Positions 1-5,479 of a DNA stretch of 5,479 nt are shown piece after piece. Positions within the stretch are counted from its first letter, which is position 1; every line of letters begins with the position of its first letter. Location: assembly GCA_003523545.1 (NCBI GenBank), contig DQAM01000513.1, positions 1-5,479 of the forward strand. Reading direction: 5' to 3'. A model generated the notes under the pieces. It saw only the letters and a list, made by a program, of their open reading frames with translations. It made no database searches and was not told the origin of the DNA. This DNA is from Dysgonomonas sp. (GTDB lineage Bacteria > Bacteroidota > Bacteroidia > Bacteroidales > Dysgonomonadaceae). The translations under genes were made by a program, and so were the position numbers.

Positions 1-3
1 AAA

Positions 4-58
4 GTTAAAAAGCAGGGTGTTTTTTTTGAAGCTTTTTTGAAAAACGCAGGTTTTTAAC
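4..58. repeat. AT-rich inverted repeat downstream of pgl
   Basis: The arms GTTAAAAA (4-11) and TTTTTAAC (51-58) are perfect inverted repeats. Between them lie homopolymer T runs and a direct repeat GCAGG (12-16 and 46-50). Read on the minus strand this lies just after the pgl stop, so it could be the 3' end structure of the gnd-zwf-pgl transcript. The stem is almost all A-T with a 39-base loop, so it is a weak terminator candidate. The window ends before any further gene appears. Confidence 0.3.
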
Positions 59-79
59 AATTCGTTTTTTTGATGTTTT

Positions 80-805
80 TTATAAAAGGGAGGCAACTTC
101 TTCATCCAGAAACCAGTACAGATTTCCGTGGGTAGGATTTACCCGTGCGGCAGGATACAGATTCATAAATTTGTCCCTTTCACCGATGATTTCTTTTACT
201 TTACGGGCTTTATTTTTACCGGTCACCAGAAAAGCAATATTGTTGGAGTTATTTATAATTCTGCCTGTCAGGCTGATGCGTTTCATCTTTGTTTCGGGAT
301 GGACCGCCTCAACGCAATTCCGCCTCGATTCCCAAAGTTCAATCTGATCGGGAAATATAGACGCCGTATGACCGTCGTCGCCCAATCCGAGCATCATAAT
401 GTCGAAACAAGGCAGTTCATTATGTTTAGGTAATTCCCTGCTGAGTATACCCTCATATTTTCTTAATTCATCTTTTATATCATTTTCACCATGGATTCTA
501 TGTATATGTGAAGGGGTTATTTTTTCGATGAAATCAAATAAAAACTTTTTCGTCATTCCATAGTTGCTCAGAGGGTCATCCGGTGGCACACAGCGCTCAT
601 CTCCCCAAAAAAAACACATCTTCTGCCATTCAATCAGGTTGTTGCAACACTCCGCCCAATACTGAAAAAGAGTTTTAGGCGTAGACCCTCCCGACAAAGA
701 AATACTTATGCTCTCTTTGTCTTCCATCTCCGTTTGCAGGAAAGACGTAAAACCCTCACTGAGGGCTTTAGCATCTTTATAAATATTGATAGTTTCGTTT
801 GTCAT
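80..805 (-). CDS. pgl: 6-phosphogluconolactonase
   Basis: This cytosolic enzyme hydrolyses 6-phosphogluconolactone to 6-phosphogluconate, the second step of the oxidative pentose phosphate pathway. The 241-residue product has the normal family length and its usual motifs in order: SGGSTP at 38-43 (sugar-phosphate binding), GDERCVPPDD at 68-77, SNYGM at 80-84, LGLGDDGHTASIFP at 139-152 (active-site signature with the conserved DGHTAS), and the C-terminal LYWFLDEEVAS at 229-239. The ATG at 805-803 is chosen over an in-frame TTG three codons upstream because it overlaps the zwf stop as ATGA, the classic translational-coupling arrangement. It is the last gene of the gnd-zwf-pgl cluster and probably depends on zwf translation, since no clear Shine-Dalgarno is visible. 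Catalytic residues are intact. It belongs to the DevB/SOL lactonase family rather than the seven-bladed beta-propeller YbhE type. Confidence 0.96.
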   Translation of the reverse strand: MTNETINIYKDAKALSEGFTSFLQTEMEDKESISISLSGGSTPKTLFQYWAECCNNLIEWQKMCFFWGDERCVPPDDPLSNYGMTKKFLFDFIEKITPSHIHRIHGENDIKDELRKYEGILSRELPKHNELPCFDIMMLGLGDDGHTASIFPDQIELWESRRNCVEAVHPETKMKRISLTGRIINNSNNIAFLVTGKNKARKVKEIIGERDKFMNLYPAARVNPTHGNLYWFLDEEVASLL

Positions 806-2325
806 AATTCGCAATATATTCCGTCATCCGATAAATTTTTACACGGATACCGCCATGTGATATCCTTTCCTTCGATGAGCTTATCTGCTCCCTCAGGACC
901 CCACGAACCGCACGGATAACCATATAGTGGAGCCTCCGGATTTTCCTGCCAATAGTCTAGTATAGGCTGTACAAAACTCCATGCCGATTCGAGCGCATCG
1001 CCTCTCGTGTAGAGGGTAGGGTCTCCAAGCATGGCATCTAGCAGGAGCCGTTCGTATGCACTGGGCAGGTAGGTGTCCTGTAACTGTGAATAGTGGAAGT
1101 CCATGTTCACTTCCTTTACATTATAACCGCTTCCGGGCACCTTCATTCCTGTTTTCAACAGAAGACCTTCATCAGGCTGAATGCGCATGACGAGCGTATT
1201 TCCCCGATTCGATTCATCTCCTCCAAAAAGATTCAGAGGCGCAGGCTTGAAATGTATGACTACCTCGGATACACGTGTCGGCAACCGTTTGCCAGTACGG
1301 AGATAAAAAGGCACGCCGCCCCAGCGCCAGTTATCAATAAACATTTTGAGGGCAATATAAGTTTCTGTTCGAGATTCAGGATTCACGTTTTTTTCTTCCC
1401 TGTAACCGCCTTCCATTACACCCTTGACTTTGGAGGCAATATATTGTCCCCGTATTACATCCGTCAGTAAATTTTCGTGGGATAGGGGTCTTATTGCCTG
1501 AAAAACTTTCAGCTTTTCGTTGCGGATTGCATCTGATCCTATTACCGAGGGCGGTTCCATCGCTACGAAAGCAAGTAATTGAAGAAGGTGGTTTTGTACC
1601 ATATCCCGTAAAGCACCCGAACCGTCGTAATATCCTCCTCTGTTTTCGACGCCAATACTTTCGGCTGCTGTAATCTCTACATGGTGGATAAAATTGCGGT
1701 TCCAAAGAGGTTCGTAAATGCTATTTGAGAAACGTGTAACCAGCATATTCTGAACGGTTTCCTTACCCAGATAATGATCCATCCGGTAAATTTGATCCTC
1801 CTCAAAATCGGCTAAAAGCGATTGGTTAAGGTTTATCGCTGAAATAAGGTCGGTGCCGAAGGGTTTTTCAATTATAATCCTCCTGATTTTACCTTCTTTT
1901 TTGTTCAGACCTTGTAAGGCCAGATAACGGGGTATCAAGGGGTATAATGATGGTGGAGTAGACAGGTAGAATAAATAGTTTCCATCAGTCTTGTATTCTG
2001 TATCAAGTTGCTCTAATTCAGACTTTAAAGTGCTATAGTCAGACGGGTTATCTGTGTTTATGGACAGGTAATGTATACTGCTGAGAAAATAGTCTAGTTC
2101 TTCTTTTCTAGAATGATATAGCGAAGAATAATTGGTGATACCCTCACTCATCTTTTTGCGGAAGGAATCGTCGGAAAAATCACTTCTGGCAACCCCTAAT
2201 ACTCTGAAATTCTCGGGTAGTAAATCTTGTATATACAGGTCAAATAAAGCTGGTACCAGTTTTCTATAAGTAAGGTCTCCTGATGCACCGAATATTACGA
2301 GAACCTGGTCGGTTATTTGTTTCAT
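802..2325 (-). CDS. zwf: glucose-6-phosphate 1-dehydrogenase
   Basis: This enzyme oxidises glucose 6-phosphate to 6-phosphogluconolactone, the entry step of the oxidative pentose phosphate pathway and a major NADPH source. The 507-residue product is full length. An N-terminal Rossmann fold carries GASGDLTYRKL at 13-23. EKPFG lies at 153-157, and the substrate signature RMDHYLGKE at 181-189 contains the Asp-His pair D183/H184. The second catalytic His is H246 in DMVQNH, and YLRTGKRL lies at 341-348. S15 and R47 (GVARSDF) match the positions that bind the coenzyme 2'-phosphate in Leuconostoc G6PDH, so NADP use is expected by homology. The start is ATG at 2325, behind an A/T-rich leader. The stop overlaps the pgl start by four bases. 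gnd lies 116 bp upstream on the same strand, so zwf may be read from the gnd promoter, its own, or both. Confidence 0.98.
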   Translation of the reverse strand: MKQITDQVLVIFGASGDLTYRKLVPALFDLYIQDLLPENFRVLGVARSDFSDDSFRKKMSEGITNYSSLYHSRKEELDYFLSSIHYLSINTDNPSDYSTLKSELEQLDTEYKTDGNYLFYLSTPPSLYPLIPRYLALQGLNKKEGKIRRIIIEKPFGTDLISAINLNQSLLADFEEDQIYRMDHYLGKETVQNMLVTRFSNSIYEPLWNRNFIHHVEITAAESIGVENRGGYYDGSGALRDMVQNHLLQLLAFVAMEPPSVIGSDAIRNEKLKVFQAIRPLSHENLLTDVIRGQYIASKVKGVMEGGYREEKNVNPESRTETYIALKMFIDNWRWGGVPFYLRTGKRLPTRVSEVVIHFKPAPLNLFGGDESNRGNTLVMRIQPDEGLLLKTGMKVPGSGYNVKEVNMDFHYSQLQDTYLPSAYERLLLDAMLGDPTLYTRGDALESAWSFVQPILDYWQENPEAPLYGYPCGSWGPEGADKLIEGKDITWRYPCKNLSDDGIYCEL

Positions 2326-2441
2326 TGGAAAATGTTTTTATAAACTATAATGGGTAAAAGTAGTTAGCAGATTATCACCAAAGTGAGAAACTTATGCATG
2401 GAAATAAGATTTTCTACTAACTACCGATATTACCTATTAAA
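2326..2441 (-). other. structured gnd-zwf intercistronic spacer
   Basis: This 116-bp gap is wide for genes of one pathway cluster and holds nested inverted repeats. The outer stem pairs 2414-2424 with 2360-2370 over 11 positions: ten Watson-Crick pairs and one G-U. Inside it, CTTAT (2391-2395) pairs with ATAAG (2404-2408), and TCAC (2375-2378) pairs with GTGA (2383-2386). On the mRNA strand this gives a possible three-way junction followed by UUUUA. It could be an attenuator, a processing or stability element, or the leader of a separate zwf transcript. No canonical TAnnTTTG promoter element is seen. The pairing is visible in the sequence; any function is inference. Confidence 0.4.
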
Positions 2442-3338
2442 TTATTCTGTTTTTATCGCATGTCCACCAAACTGGTTTCTCAGTGCGGATAACAGTTTAT
2501 ATGCATACGAATCGCTTTCCCTGGATTCGAAACGGGCGAATAATGAAGATGTGATCACATGAGCAGGCACATCGAAATCGATGGCTGTCTGTACAGTCCA
2601 GCGTCCTTCACCGCTATCCGATACATAAGGTTTTATTCCATCTAATTCTTCGTTGGATTCGAGTGCATTGCCGATGAGTTCGAGCAGCCAGGAACGTACT
2701 ACCGATCCCTGCATCCATACTCTCGAAATTTTAGCCAGGTCTACATCATAAGGCGATTTCTTCATAATTTCGAATCCTTCTGCATAAGCCTGCATCATTC
2801 CGTATTCTATACCGTTGTGTATCATTTTTACCATGTGGCCCGAACCGCTTTCACCGCAGCGGATGTATCCATTTTCCGGAGCCAGCGATTTGAAGATGGG
2901 TTCGGCAAAATCACAGGCTTCTTTGTTGCCCCCGTACATCAGGCAGTATCCGTTTTGAAGCCCCCATACACCCCCGCTTGTTCCGCAGTCTATATAATGT
3001 ATTCCTTTTTGAGCGATCAGATTGCCCCTTTCCACCGAGGCACGCCAGTAACTGTTTCCTCCGTCGACGATTATATCATCTTTACCTAGAAGGTTGAGCA
3101 GCTGTGCCACATTGTCTTCGACGGGTAATCCGGCAGGTACCATCAGCCAGATGAGTCTGCGTCCTTGGAGCTTATTTACCATATCCTCCAGTCCTGTGCT
3201 GGCGATGGCGCCTTTTGAGACTGCTTCGTCTATTTCCATTTGTGTGAGATTGTATACCACAACTTCGTGTCCGTGATTCAACAGGCGTTCTACCATTTTA
3301 CCGCCCATTTTGCCTAAGCCGACAAATCCGATTTTCAT
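2442..3338 (-). CDS. gnd: 6-phosphogluconate dehydrogenase, decarboxylating, short (GndA/YqeC-like) form
   Basis: This enzyme oxidatively decarboxylates 6-phosphogluconate to ribulose 5-phosphate. At 298 residues it belongs to the short branch of the family, against about 470-490 for the long NADP-dependent enzymes. An N-terminal Rossmann domain has GLGKMG at 7-12. DGGNSYW lies at 92-98, and GTSGGVWGLQNG at 119-130 is typical of the short form. The catalytic segment GHMVKMIHNGIEY at 167-179 puts the general base Lys at K171 and the acid Glu at E178, with the same seven-residue spacing as in the sheep enzyme. GEGRWT is at 243-248, and the chain ends with FGGH at 290-293. The coenzyme loop reads YNLT (29-32): the Arg of the NADP-type NRT motif is Leu, and the Asp common in short NAD-type enzymes is Asn, so coenzyme preference is unclear. 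It is the first gene of the gnd-zwf-pgl cluster. The start is ATG at 3338 after an AT-rich leader. Confidence 0.95.
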   Translation of the reverse strand: MKIGFVGLGKMGGKMVERLLNHGHEVVVYNLTQMEIDEAVSKGAIASTGLEDMVNKLQGRRLIWLMVPAGLPVEDNVAQLLNLLGKDDIIVDGGNSYWRASVERGNLIAQKGIHYIDCGTSGGVWGLQNGYCLMYGGNKEACDFAEPIFKSLAPENGYIRCGESGSGHMVKMIHNGIEYGMMQAYAEGFEIMKKSPYDVDLAKISRVWMQGSVVRSWLLELIGNALESNEELDGIKPYVSDSGEGRWTVQTAIDFDVPAHVITSSLFARFESRESDSYAYKLLSALRNQFGGHAIKTE

Positions 3339-3564
3339 ATCTTATATATTATTAATTTGATGTAAATTCTCTTATATAATTTAACATCTAAAGTAGTTAA
3401 TTGTTGTCTATAATATTCCCTATTCAGTATAGTTATATGTACTGTTTGTGGTTAAGTTTTTGTTTTTTAGTGTATTAATGGTGCGTGATCGGATATTGTT
3501 TTTATCTATTGTGAAAAAATAAGTATATGGATAGGCGGGATTTACTTAAAATCAAACGACATAC

Positions 3565-3657
3565 GTAGGGACGATTTCATAAGTCGTCCGCAAACCGGTA
3601 AGGTTTTGAACTTAACCCTATAAAAAGAAACGGACAAACTCATGTGTTTGTCCCTGC
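3565..3657. repeat. REP-like inverted hairpin pair (BIME-like)
   Basis: Two similar hairpins face each other. On the plus strand GTAG (3565-3568) is followed by a stem-loop at 3569-3589: nine pairs including one G-T, with a CAT loop. On the minus strand GCAG (3657-3654) is followed by a perfect 8-bp stem with a 6-base loop (3653-3632). Both read G(T/C)AG-GGAC, then a loop region containing CAT, then GTCC followed by G. A GTAG/GTGG tetranucleotide at the foot of a hairpin, in inverted pairs, is the hallmark of REP sequences mobilised by REP-associated tyrosine (Y1) transposases. No such transposase gene is in the window. The minus-strand hairpin is followed by a T-rich stretch and might also act as a second terminator. 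Hairpins are seen directly; REP identity is inferred. Confidence 0.55.
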
Positions 3658-3680
3658 TGTATCCGAAATAATATGCACAC

Positions 3681-3712
3681 AAAAAAAACAGGAAGAAATA
3701 TTCCTCCTGTTT
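3681..3712 (-). terminator. Rho-independent terminator of the HU gene
   Basis: On the minus strand, about 30 bases after the HU stop, a perfect 8-bp stem forms between AAACAGGA and TCCTGTTT (arms 3705-3712 and 3686-3693). It has an 11-base loop and is followed at once by more T residues, giving an unbroken run of eight T (3688-3681). This is a textbook intrinsic terminator. It would isolate HU transcription from the gnd-zwf-pgl cluster downstream. Confidence 0.85.
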
Positions 3713-3741
3713 ATGCTTTTTCTTACTTTTTTCTTTCCTGA

Positions 3742-4008
3742 TTAAAGGTCAGCTAAGTCAGCACCGGCTTTGAATTTAACAACTTTCTTTGCAGGGATGT
3801 CGATAGCTTGTTTTGTTCTTGGGTTGATACCTTTTCTGGCAGCTTTCTCAGTTACAGAATATGTACCGAAGCCAACAAGAGCGATCTTGCCACCTTTTTT
3901 AAGTTCTTCACCTACTGTTTCGATAAATGCATCGAGGGCTTTTTTTGAATCAGCCTTGCTTAATCCAGCTTTTTCTGAAATAGCATTAATAAGTTCAGTT
4001 TTATTCAT
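3742..4008 (-). CDS. HU-family DNA-binding protein
   Basis: This is a nucleoid-associated protein of the HU/IHF family. Such proteins bind DNA as dimers with little sequence preference, bending it and shaping the nucleoid. At 88 residues it has the normal length. An N-terminal helical dimerisation region begins MNKTELINAIS and is followed by a KKGGKIALVGFGTY segment at 37-50. The family signature GFGTYSVTEKAARKGINP lies at 46-63, with the DNA-intercalating proline P63 at the tip of the beta arm. IPAKKVVKFKAG closes the fold at 71-82. The arm tip reads INP where E. coli HU has RNP. The gene is transcribed alone, between its own promoter and a strong terminator, and divergently from the rhomboid genes. 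Whether it acts as HU or in a more specialised role cannot be told from sequence. Confidence 0.96.
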   Translation of the reverse strand: MNKTELINAISEKAGLSKADSKKALDAFIETVGEELKKGGKIALVGFGTYSVTEKAARKGINPRTKQAIDIPAKKVVKFKAGADLADL

Positions 4009-4026
4009 GATAAAATGTAATAAAAA

Positions 4027-4044
4027 AATTAATTAATTAATTAA
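4027..4044. repeat. AATT tandem repeat in the HU leader
   Basis: Four and a half copies of AATT lie in the stretch that would be the 5' untranslated region of the HU transcript, about 20-35 bases before its ATG. The tract is self-complementary and could expand or contract by slippage. It is also simply a low-complexity A/T leader of the kind common in Bacteroidota. Confidence 0.5.
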
Positions 4045-4086
4045 AGTATGTTGTTTTATATATTCATCGGATTAGTAATCAGACAT

Positions 4087-4118
4087 CAAATATAGGTTAT
4101 AGTTTACTAACTATCAAA
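4087..4118 (-). promoter_or_regulatory. Bacteroidota-type promoter of the HU gene
   Basis: On the minus strand a TTTG (4118-4115) is followed, 20 bases later, by TATATTTG (4094-4087). This matches the Bacteroidota primary sigma consensus TTTG-N19/20-TAnnTTTG, with both elements perfect. An 11-base T tract (4126-4116) runs into the -33 element from upstream. The transcript would start near 4080, giving a leader of about 70 bases. Confidence 0.75.
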
Positions 4119-4212
4119 AAAAAAAACCGAAAAAAGATTATGTTAAATTCAATTAATATCAAAAATATCCCAAAACCGGACTATATTTAAGATGTTGTAT
4201 AGAAAATATCTG

Positions 4213-4220
4213 TATTTTTG
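4213..4220 (+). promoter_or_regulatory. -7 promoter element for the rhomboid genes
   Basis: TATTTTTG matches TAnnTTTG exactly and is followed by C, as in the Bacteroidota consensus. No good TTTG lies 19-20 bases upstream; the nearest is TTTA at 4186-4189 with 23-base spacing. The start site would fall near 4227, leaving a short A-rich leader before the ATG at 4241. Confidence 0.5.
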
Positions 4221-4240
4221 CACCATTATTATCAAAAAAT

Positions 4241-4951
4241 ATGTTTCAAAACAGAGGTGGAATATTAGGAGGCATACCTCCCGTAACGCTCAATCTTATA
4301 ATAATTACTCTTATCTGTTACATTGCCCAAGTGCTGCTGGGTAATGCAGGCATCGATATAACCAACTATCTCGGTCTTCATTTTTATAAGTCCGGCCAGT
4401 TTTACCCGCATCAGCTTATCACTTACATATTTATGCATGGCAGCATCATGCATTTCTTTTTCAATATGTTTGCGGTATTTATGCTGGGCCGTACATTAGA
4501 ATTGGTGTGGGGGCCCAAGAGGTATCTCTTTTACTATATAATTACGGGTATCGGCGCAGGAGTGGCGCAGGAGCTGGTATGGCTGTTTGAACTCAGGGAT
4601 ATTGTTTTCAATCCGGATATATCTTCTATTAATATAGGACGTACTATTGTAGAAAGAAGTGAGTTCTGGGATTACTTTGTGACGATCGGTGCTTCGGGAT
4701 CTGTTTTCGGGATACTGGTAGCTTTCGGAATGTTTTTCCCGAATGCCGAACTGATGATAATTCCGATTCCTGTACCCATCAAGGCAAAATATTTTGTAAT
4801 ATTGTACGGCGCACTCGAACTGTTTTTGGGTGTTTCTAACACAGCCGGCGACAATGTCGCACACTTTGCCCATCTGGGAGGACTCATCACCGGGCTGTTC
4901 ATAGTGCTTTACTGGAAACGAAAAAATAAGATAAATGGGCGCTTCTATTAA
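4241..4951 (+). CDS. rhomboid-family intramembrane serine protease
   Basis: This predicted six-helix inner-membrane protease would cleave transmembrane substrates within or next to the bilayer. The 236-residue product has hydrophobic segments at roughly 14-33, 57-82, 94-115, 146-166, 180-197 and 205-225. The catalytic dyad is visible: S152 in GASG (150-153) and H211 in HLGGLITG (211-218). Helix 2 carries H66, H71 and N75 with the H-x4-H-x3-N spacing of E. coli GlpG (H145, H150, N154), which forms the oxyanion site. A polar stretch of about 30-35 residues separates helices 3 and 4. A basic tail (WKRKNK, 225-230) fits a cytoplasmic C terminus. The start is ATG at 4241 after an A-rich leader. 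Its 3' end overlaps a second rhomboid gene by 17 bases, so the two are probably co-translated. The substrate is unknown. Confidence 0.94.
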   Translation: MFQNRGGILGGIPPVTLNLIIITLICYIAQVLLGNAGIDITNYLGLHFYKSGQFYPHQLITYIFMHGSIMHFFFNMFAVFMLGRTLELVWGPKRYLFYYIITGIGAGVAQELVWLFELRDIVFNPDISSINIGRTIVERSEFWDYFVTIGASGSVFGILVAFGMFFPNAELMIIPIPVPIKAKYFVILYGALELFLGVSNTAGDNVAHFAHLGGLITGLFIVLYWKRKNKINGRFY

Positions 4952-5479
4952 GGATATGCTGGCAAATTTCAGGCGGCAGAATACGCTTATCCAGCTGATA
5001 GGCATCAATGCGGCTATATTTCTTGTGCTTACTGTGGTTAAGATAATAGGGCTGCTTTTCGATTTGTATATCCCTGATCTTATCCAATACATAGGAGTAT
5101 CTTCCGATCTGGGAATCCTGGTGAGGCGTATATGGACATTAATCACTTATATGTTTGTCCATTATGATATATGGCATGTACTGATGAATATGCTGATGCT
5201 GTATTGGTTCGGCAGAATATTCCTGATGTATTTTACGCCTAAAAATATGACCGCGCTCTATGTACTCGGCGGATTAGCGGGAGCAGTATTTTACATACTT
5301 ACATTCAATACGATTCCTTATTTCGTCAAACAGGGAGATTCGTATATGGTAGGAGCTTCGGCTTCGGTGATGGCTATTATTTTTGCTTCGGCCTTTTACA
5401 ATAAGAATCTGGAGCTGAACCTGTTCTTTGTACTCCGGGTAAAGATCATCTATATAGCCTGGGCGTTGTTCGTATTCGA
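4935..5479 (+). CDS. second rhomboid-family protein, 3' end cut by window
   Basis: The reading frame stays open from ATG 4935 to the window edge, giving 181 residues. The product is a membrane protein with segments at about 18-43, 67-90, 104-124, 137-155 and 163 onward. Helix 2 has H76, H81 and N85 with the rhomboid H-x4-H-x3-N spacing. The catalytic serine is S142, but the motif reads GASA (140-143) instead of GxSG. The helix-6 histidine would lie beyond the window, so activity cannot be judged. The start overlaps the preceding rhomboid gene by 17 bases in the +1 frame. An alternative in-frame ATG at 4956, just after the upstream stop, would shorten the product by seven residues. The two rhomboid genes look like an old tandem duplication, now strongly diverged. 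Confidence 0.88.
   Translation, partial: MGASIKDMLANFRRQNTLIQLIGINAAIFLVLTVVKIIGLLFDLYIPDLIQYIGVSSDLGILVRRIWTLITYMFVHYDIWHVLMNMLMLYWFGRIFLMYFTPKNMTALYVLGGLAGAVFYILTFNTIPYFVKQGDSYMVGASASVMAIIFASAFYNKNLELNLFFVLRVKIIYIAWALFVF

Larger units (their letters stand above)
3339..3741. other. gene-free spacer between gnd and HU gene
   Basis: No credible coding region is present in these 403 bases; the longest open stretches examined are 13-14 codons. Positions 3339-3560 are very AT-rich and should contain the gnd promoter, but I see no clean TTTG / TAnnTTTG pair on the minus strand. The nearest is TACTTTAG at about 3397-3390, one mismatch from the -7 consensus and without a matching -33 element. Positions 3565-3657 hold a REP-like hairpin pair, and 3681-3712 hold the HU terminator. 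Both are listed separately. Confidence 0.7.

Noticed and set aside
806..814. In-frame TTG start three codons upstream of the pgl ATG
   Set aside because: TTG starts are uncommon, and the ATG at 805 gives the classic ATGA overlap with zwf. The extra three residues add no conserved sequence.
1376..1705. Open frame of 109 codons inside zwf on the same strand
   Set aside because: It lies wholly within the well-supported zwf coding region in another frame, and its Arg/Ser/Cys-rich composition matches no family I recognise. It is a shadow frame.
3478..3568. Tiny plus-strand frames in the gnd-HU spacer (ATG at 3478, 14 codons; ATG at 3527, 13 codons)
   Set aside because: They are too short, have no promoter or conserved feature, and the second runs into the REP-like hairpin. 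Chance frames are expected in AT-rich DNA.
3632..3653. The minus-strand hairpin as a stand-alone second HU terminator
   Set aside because: It is followed by a T-rich stretch but not by a clean T run, and the true terminator lies upstream at 3681-3712. Its match to the facing hairpin at 3565-3589 makes a repeat element the better explanation.
4160..4167. Second TAnnTTTG match (TATTTTTG) on the minus strand, upstream of HU
   Set aside because: No TTTG lies at the correct distance upstream, and the promoter at 4087-4118 has both elements. In A/T-rich DNA a lone -7 match is weak evidence.
4267..4281. AGGAGG followed by CCTCC inside the first rhomboid gene, looking like an internal Shine-Dalgarno
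   Set aside because: No in-frame start codon follows at a suitable distance, Bacteroidota rarely rely on this signal, and it encodes conserved-looking N-terminal residues of the rhomboid. The 5-bp palindrome is too short to call.
4496..5146. Long 216-codon minus-strand frame across both rhomboid genes
   Set aside because: It is antisense to two genes with clear rhomboid motifs and shows no recognisable domain. Its length reflects the codon pattern of the opposite strand.

Overview
The window looks like chromosomal housekeeping DNA from a Bacteroidota bacterium, most likely in the Bacteroidales (a Dysgonomonas- or Parabacteroides-like organism is a guess). The signs are AT-rich intergenic DNA, A-rich leaders without convincing Shine-Dalgarno sequences, promoter elements of the Bacteroidota TTTG / TAnnTTTG type next to the HU and rhomboid genes, and the gene families themselves. 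It shows no phage, CRISPR, rRNA, tRNA or IS transposase gene.

Left part (positions 80-3338, minus strand): a three-gene oxidative pentose phosphate cluster transcribed in the order gnd, zwf, pgl. Zwf oxidises glucose 6-phosphate, Pgl hydrolyses the lactone, and Gnd oxidatively decarboxylates 6-phosphogluconate to ribulose 5-phosphate. zwf and pgl overlap by four bases (ATGA). gnd and zwf are separated by 116 bp that can fold, on the mRNA strand, into a three-way-junction-like structure. The Gnd is the short (about 300 aa) form, and the NADP-type arginine of its coenzyme-binding loop is replaced by leucine.

Middle (3339-3741): a 403-bp gene-free spacer. It holds two similar hairpins in inverted orientation, each preceded by a GTAG or GCAG tetranucleotide, which resembles a REP pair. 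It also holds a strong Rho-independent terminator for the HU gene. The HU-family DNA-binding protein gene follows (3742-4008, minus), with a good Bacteroidota promoter in front of it.

Right part (4241 to the window end, plus strand): two overlapping genes for rhomboid-family intramembrane serine proteases, divergent from HU. The first is complete with a full catalytic set. The second is cut by the window edge and carries GASA instead of GASG at the catalytic serine.

No clearly new system is present. The points most worth following are the REP-like hairpin pair, the structured gnd-zwf spacer, the unusual Gnd coenzyme loop and the tandem rhomboid pair.
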